Source: Neckera pumila
Lineage: Eukaryota > Streptophyta > Bryopsida > Hypnales > Neckeraceae
NCBI GenBank assembly: GCA_963969595.1
Contig: OZ018414.1
Coordinates: 17,405,660-17,469,659, forward strand
Direction: 5' to 3'
Length of the DNA stretch: 64,000 bases
Below, one piece after another: positions 47,924 through 60,450 of this stretch (within the stretch, counting starts at the first letter, position 1; every line of letters starts with the position of its first letter). The notes under the pieces were generated by a model. It saw only the letters and a list, made by a program, of their open reading frames with translations, was not told where the DNA came from and made no database searches. A program made the position numbers and the translations under genes.

Positions 47924-49072
47924 TTACACAAAATACGGCTTAAGCCAATAACCGTTAATCCTAGTCGGAAGCAAATTTCCTTCAAAATCTTTCAATTGCA
48001 AGGACCCATTAGGATTAACATCAACCACTTCATATGGACCTAACCAATGCATTTTTAATTTCCTTGAAAATTTAAAGAAACAACTATCATACAAAAGAAC
48101 CAAACTACCTATTTTAAATTCTTTAGGCCGCAATTTAGAATCATAATAGGATTTACGCCGATTTTGGATGGCTAAAGTATTTAAATAAGCTTCACACCGC
48201 TGTTCATCTAAAGCTTCCAAATTTGTGAGTCTCACCCTTAAACTCTCTTCATCCCCCAATTTATTTTCTATAGCAATCCTAAGGCTAGGAATTTCAAATA
48301 CAATCGAAAGAATGGCCTCTTGGCCGTATACCAATTGAAATGGAGAAAACTCCGTTGTACCCTTGTAGGCAGTTCGATATGCCTACAAGGCACCCCATAA
48401 TTTTTCATCCTAATTGGTAGTAGTCCCACTTATAGTCTTAGTTAAAATTTTACACAAGATCTCATTTGTTTTTTTGGTTTGCTCGTTAGCCCTGGGATGA
48501 TACGGGGCCGTTTTCCTATGCTTAATGAAAAACCTAGTAGTTAGCTCTTCTATAGTAGTATTTAAAAAATGTGTACCCCGGTCACTAATTAATTCCCTAG
48601 GGCACCCAAATCGAGAAATTATATTTTTATATAAAAAACATGCCACGGTTTTGGCATCGTCATTACGGGCGGCCATAGCCTCAGCCCATTTGATAGCGTA
48701 ATTAGTCACCACTAAAATATACTGCTTGCGGCCATGTTTTGTAGCTGGGGCAATAGGGCCCACAAAATTAATTCCCCATTTTTCAAATGGAGCTAAGGCC
48801 ATTAAAGGAACTAACGGCATTGCCGTAGAAGGTGAGGGTTTATCCACCCTCTGACACGGATCACACCTTCTGGCAAATTCGTGAGCATCCCTAAATAGAG
48901 ACGGCCACCAATATCCAACAATCAACACTTTTTGTGCTGTAGATATACCTGCAAAGTGGCCACCGCATGCATCCAAATGGCAACTTTGCAAGATATCATT
49001 AACTTCGCTTCTATAAATACACTTTCGAAGCACCCCATTATGACCTAACTTATACAAAGTTTTATCTAACAA
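47924..49072 (-). pseudogene. Integrase domain, inactivated
   Basis: The HHCC zinc-binding part is seen in HLDACGGH...RCDPCQR (49,072 downwards). The catalytic core has WGINFVGP where the family has Asp in place of the Asn, an intact LISDRGTHF with the second Asp, and ANEQTKKTNE where the catalytic Glu stands as Lys. The C-terminal part (48,334-47,926) has YGQEAI, KIGSLVLLYDS, WLGPYEVVDV and a final GYWLKPY, typical of Athila/Tat. Stops near 48,410 and 48,390 separate core and C-terminus. Two of three catalytic acids are lost, each by a change equal to G-to-A on the sense strand. Confidence 0.88.
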
Positions 49073-49188
49073 TGTATATGGGGCAATTTTCTTTATTAAA
49101 GCATGCTTTTGCCTTGGACTATAATTATTAGGAAATGAATTAGTACTTAAATAATTTAAAATATCCGCATATTCGGTATGAATAATAT

Positions 49189-49728
49189 CTACCTCAATAG
49201 GGCAGCGTCGAAAATATCATCCTCGACAGGTGACCCATTTGGATCCCCCTTTTCCTCTAACCATGAAAGAAAATCAGCATTAGAGTGTTGTTTACCTGGA
49301 TGAACTACTATGTTGAAATTAAACTCCTGTAAAAGTAACACCCACCTAGCCAAACGCCTACTTAATTGTGGCTTATTTATAACATATCTAAGTGCATCAT
49401 GATCAACATAAAACATAAATTTATACCCAAGTAGGTAATGATGAAATTTTTGGACAGCATAAATCATACCTAGGGCTTCACGCTCGATAGTTGTATAATT
49501 TTTTTCAGCTGGTACAAATTGGCAACTAGCATAATATATAGGATGGTCCTTGTCAAAATCATCTTTTTGACTCAGGATACACCCCATTGCCACATTACTG
49601 GCATCCACATAAACATGGAAAGGTTTTGCCCAATTAAGAGAAATCAATACAAGGGCTGTCATCAATTTTTGTTTTAAGATCAAAAATGCCTCACCACATT
49701 CAGGTGTCCACATTGGGTTAGTCCCCAC
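49189..49728 (-). pseudogene. RNase H domain of the retrotransposon
   Basis: An open 179-codon frame of the RT_RNaseH type carries HVYVDASNVAMG, the IEREALGMIYAVQKFHHYL helix and FYVDHDALRY with the expected acidic residues, ending in HPGKQHSNADFLSW where the usual Arg of ADxLSR is Trp. It is the least damaged domain but has no frame continuity with RT or integrase. Confidence 0.87.
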
Positions 49729-49767
49729 CTCTAATTTCTTAAGGAGGCCAGTCAGGGGTAAAGCTAT

Positions 49768-50814
49768 TTAGGCATAATTTTTAATAAATCGACGATAATA
49801 GCTTACATGACCTAGGAATCCTCGTACTTGGGTAATAGTAGAAGGAATAGGCAATTTGGATATTTGGGCCACTTTATCAGGATCCGTTGTGATCCCTTGG
49901 CCACTTACAATATGACCAAGTAATTTGCCATAAGGCACTAAAAATTGACATTTTGATGCGTTTACAGAAATGCCAAACTCGTTACATTTCTCAAAACACA
50001 AGGCCAAATGACTAGCATGGTCCAATTTGGTCCCAAACACACAAAAGTCGTCCAAGAAAATTTCCATGAATTTCCGGAGATAATCTTGGAAGGCTAGGGT
50101 GGCGACACGTTGAAACGTGGCTGCCCCATTATAAAGTCCAAATAACATGACTCTAGACACATACATACCCAAATCAGTCACAAAAGCTGTTTTAGCCTGA
50201 TCTTCTTTAGCGATCTGGATCTGATTATACCCAGAAAAACCGTCCATCAATGAATAACATTCATGGCTAGCTACTGTGTCTAAAATATTGTCAGTGAAGG
50301 GTAATGGAAATCCATCCTTCTAAGTGATAGCGTTTAATTTCCTAAAATCTTAGCATATGCGAATACGTCCATCTTTCTTTGGAACAATCACTATAGGACT
50401 TACCTACTCACTATTAGGGGCGGGATAAATAAAACCTATATTAATTAATTTTTCTATTTCTTCTTTCACTAATAAGGAATACTTAGGATTTAGATGATGG
50501 GGTCTTTGCCTAACTGGCTTAGCTCCATCCTCCAAATCTATGTGATGCTCACATATTTTTGGGAAAACTCCCCTCAAGTCCTTATATGACCAAGCAAATG
50601 TAGTAACATGAGTCTCAAAAAATCGAGCCCACTTGGCTAATTCTTTGGGTCTTAATTCCCTGTAGAGTTGAATATTTTTTTTTTCTATCAAAGACCCAAT
50701 ATTCACATTTTGACACTGATCTTTAGCCACATAAGACCTAATAGGGACGTCAATCATTTTATCAGAATAATACTCCTCACTACTCTCCGGCTTCCCAATC
50801 GGAATTAACCCCAT
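49768..50814 (-). pseudogene. Reverse transcriptase domain, broken by stops
   Basis: The N-terminal part (50,814-50,404) ends at PNSE where a TAG replaces the usual Trp of SEWVSP. Further stops at about 50,352 (before DFRKLN) and 50,322 interrupt the palm. The frame 50,250-49,768 holds DGFSGYNQI, FGLYNGAATFQR, the catalytic FLDDF in place of YxDD, LGHIVS and VRGFLGHVSYYRRFI. FLDD fits Athila/Tat elements. The LYNGAATF variant of the usual LCNAPATF is a further sign of decay. Confidence 0.9.
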
Positions 50815-52222
50815 AAACTATCTTATTAGTTAGCCAACCATATATGGCTTTATCCGAATTATCTCCATTTTCACAAGGGATAATATATTCCTCTGGAGCT
50901 ATTTCTTTATATTTTTTTATCACTTGATCATTTATATTTTTATTCTTATTTTTTATATTAATTCTATTAGTATGAACATCATCCAATTTAGAATCATAAC
51001 CAAAATCACTAGTATTGCCAATGGATTCCCATTGGGTTTCACCAAGATATTTATTAACATACATGGCAATACTAACTGTATGGTTGCCTTGGCAATCTTC
51101 ATAACTCCCTTACTCCAATTGTCCTTTGCCCTGGCTTGGTATAACCAGGGTCTACCTAATAGGATGGGATAGGACGCATTTTGAGTATTAGGCTGAAATA
51201 TTATATAATCTATTAAAAATACTAATCCAGCTATTCCGGTTTTAACCTTAGGTAAAATGCCTAAAGGCTTAACTCAACTTTGGTCAGCCATACGTAATAC
51301 CAATTTGGTCTCTTGCAGTCCTGTCAAATGAAGTCCCAACATTGTATCATGGTTCATCAAGTTCACACTGGATTGACTGGAACCACCATCCACTTGAACA
51401 CCAAATACAATTAGGCCTTCTATCTCAACATTGATCACAGGAGCTCCCGGATCTGGACTTAAAGTTACTTCATGAACCTGCCTAACTCTCTTCTTGACCA
51501 ATTTGGCTTTAAGAGCTGCCCGACATGAAGGGGAAATTCCTAACAACTGCCTAATCGAAATATCAGCTTTGACACTGTCCAAATTATCAATAACATTATA
51601 AGGATTAGCGTCATCAATAATTCCTATTTGGTTATTTAAACTCCTCCTCCTAATGGGTGATTTTAACTTCCCAGTTTGTACTTTCCTACTAGGCTGGCCT
51701 GAGTCACCCAACTTGGTATCCAAATTAATTTCGGGAACAACCTCCAAATCGGACCTAGCCTGGTCGACCAAGCCTTCAGGCTCCAACCAAATAGGTGGTA
51801 TAACCAATGGCTCCTCATCACTAGTATTTGATTTCTCAACCGAATCAGGCAGGGAATTAACTTCTGGAACCATAACCCAATTTGGTTTATTGGTTTGCTC
51901 TGGTACAGTCATTGATGTGACTGCACCAAACTGCACCGACTTCCCAGTAGGTTTCTTAATGACAATACTTTGATTATTCTCAGCCGTGTTAAATTGTTCT
52001 TCATTTCCAGTAGGATTCTTTAACAGGTTACTAGACTGCTCTACTGATTGAGAATTAATGTTTAAACCCAACTGCTTTTATTGATTTAACAATTGTTGAG
52101 CTTCTTTACGAGTAATTTCTTTTTCTTGCAAAATTTCCAAACTACCCTGAGGATTTTTTTTTATGATTTGACCCCTAGTAGACACTTTTTGCACTCCTTT
52201 CTCTTTTCCATAAGGAAAGAAT
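50780..52222 (-). pseudogene. Protease region and Gag-Pol linker
   Basis: The frame 52,071-51,274 is a long Pro/Ser/Asn-rich linker ending in the aspartic-protease start VQVDGGSSQSSVNLM (51,400 region), a D-G-G form of the usual D-S/T-G. The closing LLGRPWLYQA block lies near 51,140 in the next open stretch, and a frameshift near 51,100 leads into 51,064-50,780. TAA stops sit at about 52,080 and 51,274. The linker region is dense in CCAANTNGG motifs in all frames, so the word is not dictated by protein sequence. Confidence 0.75.
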
Positions 52223-52324
52223 TATCATTATTATCCACTTGAACTAAAAAAGAAGCACAATCTTTATTATTTGGAGGACCTTCATTATCATCCAATTGGA
52301 CTCTTTTTGGACTATTATCCCTTC

Positions 52325-52465
<141 letters not shown>

Positions 52466-52466
52466 C

Positions 52467-54690
52467 CTATTGCAAATCATTCCTATGTGGACCATTGCAT
52501 TCCTTGGCCCTATGACCGGATTGTTTGCAATTTCCACATAAGGGAGCATATTGCTCACTAGCCCTTGCATTTGTACAATTTGTAGATAAATGTCCCGGTT
52601 GATTACAACAATAACAAATAATAGTCCTACCCCTTCCTTGGTTACCGCGTGAATTTGGGACTTGACCACCATAAGTAGGGGGTCCTTGATTCACATCACT
52701 ATATGGTAATTGGGACCATCCTTGGTTATTTCCTCTTTGCATTTGAGAATTAAACCCATTTGGATTATTATTGTAACCACCATTATTAAAATTATTTGGG
52801 GTAAAATTTGAATTAACAAAATTAGGTGAATTATAATTTTGATTAGAATTAAAATTTTGCCTTCTAGGCCGGTTATAATTATTATTCCAATTAGGATTAT
52901 TACCCCAATTTTGATTAATTCCCCAATTAGGATTATTCATTGGGCCATTATTTGAATTAGAATCCACTTGATATACTTGAGCACTTTTGTTTAAATTTGC
53001 ATGGGATATTAGGCTAGCTTGCAAATTCCTACAGGAAAGTGTATCATGCTTCCCACCACAGAATCTACACTTAAGTGGTTGGTTTTGTGGGGAAGGACAA
53101 TTAAGTGCCATATGCCCATGTCCTCTACAATTTGTGCACCAAATATGTGCACGGTCATCATTTGGTTGACCCTTCTTTTTTGAAGTTTTGGCCATGTTTA
53201 CTTGTAAATTTCCCAATTGTTTAGTTATTTCTAATAATTGAGCTTCCACCACCGAATTGGGTTCCTTCACAACTTGTTGAATTTGTTGAGGAACAATTCC
53301 AATTGGGTTCCTACTATTTGGTTCCCTAATAGGAGCTACTTGGGTTGGGGCCATTGGAATAATGTTAACATAATCAGGTTGCCTATAAATAGGTATATTG
53401 GCACCCGGTAAATCTTCTCATTGGACTCCTATTTGGTCCAAATAACTAGGTTGTACTATAGTAGGACTTATATATGTCTCCCCCAAATGAACTTCTTCCC
53501 ACAATTTAGCCCTTTGGAAAGCCGCTGGTAAATCAGCAGGACTAACTTCTTTGACAAATGCTTTAATTTAGGTGGGTACAACCCATTTATAAATTGGTGC
53601 ATAAAATGCGCGTCAGGATAATTATGATTTGGTAATCGAAGCATAATTTCTTCTAATCTACCATAATAACTATCTATGCGTTCCCCACTTGCCATATGCA
53701 ACTCGGCCAATTTTTCAAACAATTTTTTTTGATATGCGGCTGGACGAAAATGAGCTAAGAATTCGTCTCTAAGACCAGCCCATGTAGTAAAATGTCCTAC
53801 TGGTTGTCTTTGAAACCAATTATTAGCTTGATTACGTAATGTACCAGGAAAAATACTCAAAGAATGTGCTTCTGTTCTTGCATTATTGGCGTTACAGCAT
53901 GTCAAAAACTGATGCACATGACTATTTGGGTCATCTCCCATTCAGCCATGAAAAAACGGAAACGGCATGAGTGCATAAGGCCTATCAGCCTCATCACCCT
54001 GCCTCATTACAACTGGGATTTGAGCCACTGGGGCTGCCATTACTTCGTTCTCTTCTTCAACTTGGTAGTTTCTTTCCAAATTGGAGAAGACTTTTACCTC
54101 TAAATTACGGCTTACAAGTTCCAAATCGACCTCCTGTCAAAAAGCTAAAGGTATGTAAATCTTCTTCCTTTCTGAGTTCCAAGTTGGATTTTTACGCCTA
54201 CTTGAATTTTCTTCTTCCCCTTCTACTGGACTAGATCTCTCTTTAAAAGATCCTAATGGGGAGTCAATTAGTGGTGGGTCAGGTAATACTACATTACTTT
54301 CCCCGACCTCTTCCAATTTGGATTGAACCTCGTCACCAGATTCTCTTGGGTGAATCCTCTAGTGATGGGAGATTTGATACACAAATTGGTTCACACAACA
54401 AGTGGTGCGTAACAAAACCTTCTTTAATATTTTTTTTCACTTTTTATATTATCTAATTCACTTTGGATAATTTCCTCTATTCGGTCTTCCTTACCTTCAT
54501 TTTGACTACCCTCTAGCTTCTGCCTAAAGAGATGTCCTATTTGGAACGAGCTTCTCCAACTTGGAGATGCTGGTTTTGACTCGATTTTAGAAACAAATTT
54601 GCGATTTTTCTTCGCTTCTCTTTTTCTCACTCTTTTGTCTTGAGCTTTCTTACTAGCCTTAAAATTTAAAGATATGTTGCTCTTAACCAA
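52467..54690 (-). pseudogene. gag: capsid-like domain and zinc knuckles
   Basis: The frame starts at ATG 54,690, about 60 nt after the primer-binding site, with a basic KASKKAQDKRVRKREAKK stretch. After a broken region, 54,124-53,468 holds the Retrotrans_gag fold (LRNQANNWFQ, TTWAGLRDEFLAHF, ERIDSYYGRLEEIM), interrupted by TGA at 53,944-53,942 and a frameshift near 53,565. The frame 53,354-52,467 has CX2CX4HX4C knuckles (CTNCRGHGHMALNC, CYCCNQPGHLSTNC, CGNCKQSGHRAKEC), a shortened CRFCGGKHDTLSC, and an Asn/Gly-rich linker between the second and third. It ends at TAG next to the ATT repeat. Confidence 0.88.
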
Positions 54691-54750
54691 GCATCATACC
54701 TATAAACTCCGATAAAAGAGGAAGAAAAAGAAAAATTACCTATTATTTTG

Positions 54751-54770
54751 CCTCCTCGGCAGCGGCGCCA
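54751..54770 (-). other. Primer-binding site for tRNA-Asp
   Basis: On the minus strand TGGCGCCGCTGCCGAGGA lies three bases after the LTR end CTACA. It matches the 3' end complement of plant tRNA-Asp (TGGCGCCGTTGCCGGGGA) at 16 of 18 positions. This primer is usual in Athila and several Tat elements. Confidence 0.88.
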
Positions 54771-54773
54771 AAA

Positions 54774-56560
54774 TGTAGATTGCGTTAGAAATCAATTAGG
54801 AATTTACCCAACTATAGTTTATGTTTGATCCAGGGAGGTCTATCTAATAGGTTTGTTTCTAATTAGCTAATAAATAGCCTAATAGGACATTACAAACACC
54901 AGGCAAGGAAGAAAATCAACCCATCTTTCCATATTTAAATATATACATATTTCTCACAATTACAACTCTTATATCATAAATTTTTCCTCTACTCTTATAG
55001 CCACAAAGGTTAAGTCATCTCCCAAATGCCAAGTTGGTCTTGATATTCTTTTCACCAACTCGGGTACACTGGCACAGGAACCACCATCAAGTCGGGCTGA
55101 CTGTCTTCCAACTCGGACTCCACAGCCTTCCAAATTGGATTTTTATCTCACAGTTTGCCAAACCTTCTCCTTTCCTACTCGGCTTATTTTTGCAAACTCA
55201 ACTTCTTGTCTACTTTAACACCATTCACGGAATCTTCACTCTCTGATTTTGCTTGCTCCCTTGTCATTTCACACTTTATCTTTGTATAATTTTAATTACT
55301 ACAAATTTGGCATTTCTTACATTCCAACTTGGAACTCTCCACTTTACTCACAGGCTTATCCATAACTAGATATCACTTCCAATTTGCCAACCTCAATTTA
55401 ATCTCTCAACAAACAAGCAAGACATAGTAACTCATATCCAATATTTGGAAAATCAAACAAACAATATTCAAGCTTAAACTTTCTGATTTGGCATTTCATT
55501 TTTCACAACAACCACTCCGATTACACACAGATTATAACTTCCTAACTCGAATCAACAAGAACACATTCAATCACTTCTCACTATTCAGCATAAAATTTCC
55601 ATTACATTCAACCAACTTGGTGACAAATCACCGTTAATACAAATAATAAGCTCCATGGCTTATGAATTTTCAATGTCTCCAATCACCACAATGAAATTAA
55701 CTCCTATTAGGTCCTTTCTTCTAATCTCCAATTTGGACTTAACTCTTGAATCACTTCTCATCACTAATTCGAAATCTCAATTTAACTTTCAACTGCTTCC
55801 ACTACCTCACACATTGGCGCTCATCTCCGCCAAACAGGAATTTTCTCCACCGGTTAACATTCACTGCTCTCCGGCAAACCACATCTCCACAACTTGGATC
55901 GTCTCTTCAACTTCCTGCACTTGCTTAAATATCCATCTCACATCACACTGATACCACCATATCTCCCCGACTCGGACTCAGACATAGCCATGATCAAACG
56001 TAAAACCACACACGTAACAACTTAGATTCACACACACAACATCACACAAACACAGAAATACACAGCACAAGTTGGCTGGGACACGCACTGGTTCTCTCTC
56101 AACAGTGGGTGCCAAAAACCTCACAATCCACAACCAAATAGGAATTCACAAACCAGCAGTTACCAACTCGGACTCACAACTACTAACTGCTCAAACCCCA
56201 ACTCGGAACCGTCACACACATCCAACTAGGCACAAAAACCAAAAACACAATTCAGCAACTTCCACATTCATCACACAACTCATTCGTAATGCACCAATTT
56301 GGACTCACAGACCACCTCTAACTCCAACATAAACACAGGCCAACATAGACGAGGACAACCAGCTAACTGGCCAACACTCACCCAACTAGGACTTACCCAA
56401 TTGACCAACTCATCACCAGAAATTGACTCCAATTTGGCTATTTACACACCCAAACCTCCAAATTGGTATCAACAAGCACATACAGCCTCTCGAAAAGCCT
56501 CAAAATACACTCCAAAACTCAAACCAAAATTGGTTAAACCAACTATCTACAATCATTTCC
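54774..56560 (-). repeat. 5' LTR-like region, motif-rich
   Basis: On the minus strand it ends ...CTACA just before the primer-binding site, so 54,774 is the 3' end of the 5' LTR. The other end is not defined; sequence character changes near 56,560, where a different repeat starts. At least 25 CCAANTNGG-type words occur in 1.8 kb, for example CCAACTCGGACT at 55,109, CCAACTTGGAACT at 55,324, CCAATTTGGACT at 55,729 and CCAACTAGGAC near 56,382. Plus-strand ORFs here are repeat-driven. Confidence 0.65.
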
Positions 56561-56564
56561 ACAT

Positions 56565-57410
56565 TGGATGTGTTGTTGTGTCATACTATGCCAAAGCCGT
56601 GTCATATGTTGCAAACAACTTTGATTCAATAAATGTGACAACATCAATTAAATGTTTTAGTAGACATCCCATATATGTTGAAAATGACATCTAGATGTTC
56701 ATTATGACATCTAAGACAATAAATTAGATTTGTAGAAAATTCAAAAATTGTTGGAGCTAATGTTCTAAACAACATTTATTGAAACATCCGATTTGATACC
56801 CTAGATGTTCTTTTGAATTTACAATAACATCCAAGAAAATAAAACTGAGACGTCTCGATGTTTTCTAAGACATAATGTCATATTCATCTTGATGTTCATG
56901 TCTAAAATTTTAATACAATTTTTACATTTTATATATCCCATATGCTTCATCTTACCTCTTACCACCTCAATGGTAAAAGATCTTGTCTTCTTATCTCTCC
57001 ATACTTATAATAGGTGTATTTAAAATCATGCAAAATAATTGCCAAATATAGCATATTGTATATGGCATATTGTACATGGCACGGGACATGGCATATTGTA
57101 TACATATGGCGTATTGTATATGGTGTATTATGTATGACATATTGTATTGAACATTATGAAATGCATCATGTAGAACATGCGTGACTGTCCATATTGACGT
57201 CATGCCGGTTTATGCATTCAATCACATGAAAGTCAAAGATAACATCATCATGTTCACATAAATCATACTAGACGTTTCAAGAGGTGTTTATAATGAAACG
57301 TGTATGTCTAAATTGACATTGCAAAACATCTGGATGTCTAAGTTGATGTCTCAAAAAACATCTGGACATCTAAGTTGATGTCTCAAAGAACAATATTAAG
57401 ATTCTCAGAC
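56565..57410. repeat. Subterminal-type repeats (GACATCT/AGATGT)
   Basis: Irregular words GACATCTAGATGT, AACATCTGGATGTC and TAAGTTGATGTCTCAAA recur in both orientations; a near-exact duplication lies at 57,320-57,390. A ~20-bp TATGGCATATTGTA tandem occupies 57,048-57,150. Arrays of this sort are typical of the subterminal parts of CACTA and Mutator elements. Confidence 0.55.
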
Positions 57411-57735
57411 ATTGTAAAAGTGTTGATTAGGATGCCACGTCACTTTTTTGAACGCCATGCCATAAATGGAATAGATGAAAAAACTTGCACACATAGCACT
57501 ATCCGCCTTGTTGATGCTACCATGGCAGCTATAAGGCGACCTCTTATGACCTTAAAAGACCATGTTCTATGAAACATCCTCCAAAATCTTCTTGAAATGC
57601 GACTACATTTTTTGTAATTTTCTACGTTTTTGGGCTTGTCTATTATACAACAATTTTTTGGACATTCATGTTGACAAGGCGGATGTCCAAAAAAACTACC
57701 TACCATGTTATTTATAGGTATGTCACAAAAAACAT

Positions 57736-57753
57736 GGGTTTCTTCTAGTAGTA
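57736..57753 (-). mobile_element. CACTA-like terminus
   Basis: The minus strand reads TACTACTAGAAGAAACCC, one base off the plant CACTA start CACTACTAGAA. With the repeats at 56.6-57.4 kb it suggests a non-autonomous En/Spm-type element ending here. The partner end was not found. Confidence 0.45.
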
Positions 57754-57789
57754 TGAAGAATAAATTGCAAGACTAGAATGAATTAATGA

Positions 57790-58390
57790 CCAATTGCCAA
57801 CTCACAAGAGCTTACTAAATGGGAGATTTGCATTTGTTGAGAGCACTCCTAACAAAATAGAAGATGTGATTTTGTGTTTGTGAGTTTGATCGGAATCTGC
57901 CAAATCCATTGCTAAACTAATTTTTGGTATGCTTATCAATCCCTGAAGTCTCACATTGATTCCTACCTCGTTCAGCTAAATAGATTCAATCACTAACTAA
58001 TTTAATTAAGAATATGTTGGAGAATCAACACACACTACTTATTTCTTGTGTCGATTTACTTCTTGCTTGGGGCCATGATCGTCAATCTTAAGGCACCAAG
58101 GCCAAAGGTTATGCCTATACCAACAATTAGTGCTCCTAGATTCTCCATGTTGTTTGCATTGTACTTAGGGTTTTAATTAAATTTGTTAGCAATTCAATCT
58201 ATTTAGCTAAGCAAGGTAGGAATCAATGCGAGACTCGAGGGATTGATACACATACTAAAAACAACTTAGCAATGGATTTGGCAGATTTCAATCAAACTTA
58301 CAAACGCAAAATCACATCCTTTGTTCTGTTAGGAGTGCTTTCAACAAATGCGAATCCCCTAATTTATTACGCTCTTTTGAATTGGCAATC
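57790..58390. repeat. 0.6-kb inverted repeat (foldback)
   Basis: Arms at about 57,790-58,026 and 58,139-58,390 are inverted copies: AGGAGTGC TTTCAACAAATG near 58,331 faces CATTTGTTGAGAGCACTCCT near 57,831, and GATTCAATCACTAACTAA near 57,985 faces its diverged complement near 58,185. The loop is about 110 bp. The left end adjoins the CACTA-like terminus. The 66-codon ORFs inside are not called. Confidence 0.72.
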
Positions 58391-58689
58391 CTTGTCTCTA
58401 AGCAGCCTAAAGTTGAGGGAGGGCTCCCTCCATCTGAATCATTCTACGGTGGAGATACAAGAACATGCTTGATTGCTAGGGTGGCTCAAGTTTTGAGATG
58501 GAAGGTGTCTGGCCAAACCTGGCAAGGCATACTCCTTCTTGTTTGTCATAAGAATAAACATTTATGCTTGTTATGTTGGTAGATTTAAGCCATGCTGTTG
58601 GATGGATGGTGTTCCAAAAAAAGGCCTCTCAGACATCAATTTCAACCAGAAGGTTGGAGGGATTTGCGTCATTCCATAGAGAATACTAT

Positions 58690-59375
58690 GCGGTCATGGC
58701 CACCTTCACAAAATGAAATTAGCATGAGGTTGTGGTGGTGATTGTCACCACCACCAAAAATTGAACATAGAAAGGTCGTGGTGACCGTCATCATGACCAA
58801 AAAATTGGACATAGAAAAGTAGTAGTGAAGGCCACCACCGCAAAATGAAAATTAGAATGGAAATGGTAGTGACCATCACTACCACTAAAATTTAGACACA
58901 TGGTGGGTAGCACCACCTGGCCAAGGGTGGTAGTGACCACTACGACTTTCAACAAAACAAATATGTGTTAGGGCTCCCATCGGTTTTGAAGTGGAGATGC
59001 TCACTACTACCAGTTCAAAAAAATTAGACATGTGGTGAGTGTCACTACATGTACATTTTATTTGAAGACCTCGGCAACAGTGAGCACCACTTCTTCAAAA
59101 TTGGTGGTAACCTTAACCACATATTTGAAGTGGATACAAGCACCACTGGGGCAATGTGGTGGGCGGGGCCGCCACCATTTGCAAAAAAATTGAGCATGTT
59201 ATTTAAAGCACCACTGGGGCAAAGAAGATGGCAGTCTACGCCACCTCTTTACAAATATTTGAGCACATGCTTTAGAGCACCACCAAATTAAAGGGGTGGC
59301 AAAGACCGCCACTCCTTTGCAAAATATTGAACATATGGTTTAAAGCACCATCGGGGCAAAGGAGTGACTAGGATA
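58690..59375 (+). repeat. 68-bp tandem repeat array with GGTGGT/ACCACC core
   Basis: Clear units start at 59,139, 59,207, 59,276 and 59,344 (spacing 68, 69, 68 bp), each beginning AGCACCAC and ending in TTGAGCA/TTGAACATA plus TTTAA. Upstream to about 58,690 the same elements recur less regularly (GTGGTGACC, TTGGACATAG). Many units contain self-complementary GGTGG...CCACC. Remnants of a minisatellite. Confidence 0.75.
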
Positions 59376-59959
59376 AAGATTTCACTATCAGCTGTATATG
59401 AATGAAATGTGATGGAATCCTTACAATGGAAAATTTGATGTGGTGACTTTAATCGCTCTTGAAAATTTAGAGTTGTTTGTTTTAAAGGAACATATTGTGT
59501 GTTGATTGTGCTGATATAACAACTAGTTGTTTATAAAACCCCAAAAGATGGTTGCAGTGGAAGTGGGCTAAGAGTGAAAGTGTAGGAAAAAGGATGATCA
59601 TTAGAGAAAATTTAAGGTCAGCAGAGGGCCGCTCCACAGTGACAAACATAGCTATTAAAAGGAGCTAGAGAGTCTATGGAATAAATCGGAACAATGTAGT
59701 CAAATGAGGTGAATTTTGCAAAACTTGCCAGACCATTATAAATGTGGGTAGCATAGGGCAATAGAACACAATACAAGGTAATTGAGTTCACAATTTTTTT
59801 CTTTGAAACCAGCGTGTTGAAGAATGAACACACAATTTTCAATTGGAAAGTTCAACCAATGAAGTGGCTTTTGTGCCACATACTTCATTTTATGTCACAA
59901 TCAAATATATGCCACTTAATCAATTGTGTGTAATTGAAGGTGAGAAGAAAAGCTCTTTA
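59376..59959. other. Spacer, no gene seen
   Basis: The ORF at 59,618-59,842 on the minus strand shows no family features. Confidence 0.3.
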
Positions 59960-60450
59960 TACAAGTGGAGTAGTGGTAGGTAAAACAATCCATGTGGGAT
60001 ATATGAATTAGGACTAAATGGAGCTCCACTGCTCAAGGTTAAGTGAAAACACATAAATTGTGTTAAAAGTCAAATTTTAGACCTCATTTGGGCATAGTAA
60101 AAAAAAACACCAAAAAACTTCAAACTAGGTAAATTTGGGAAATGAAGTTGAGTTTTATTTCAAAAAATCCGTTTGAGATTTCAAGACTCCACCTAAAAGT
60201 TATGGACAATTTTCAAAGAGGGTGTTTGAAAATGTAAAAAAAATGGTCCCTTCCACCCCTCTCTGAAATTTGTCCATAACTCATAGATGAGGCTTCAAAA
60301 TCTGATACGGATTTTTGGAGATAAAAGTTAGCTTGGTTTTCCAACTTCTTTTGGTTAATTTTTTTCAAAAAAGATACTATACTATGCTCAAATGAGGTCT
60401 AATATTCAACTTTGAGCACAATTCCTGCGTTTTCACTTATTCATCTCAAA
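59960..60450. repeat. Foldback repeat, copy 2
   Basis: Arms 60,041-60,224 and 60,254-60,438 are inverted copies, from AAGTGAAAAC outside to TTTCAAAGAGGGTG inside. The left part, including GTAGGTAAAACAATCCATGT, matches the copy at 43.5 kb. Confidence 0.72.
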
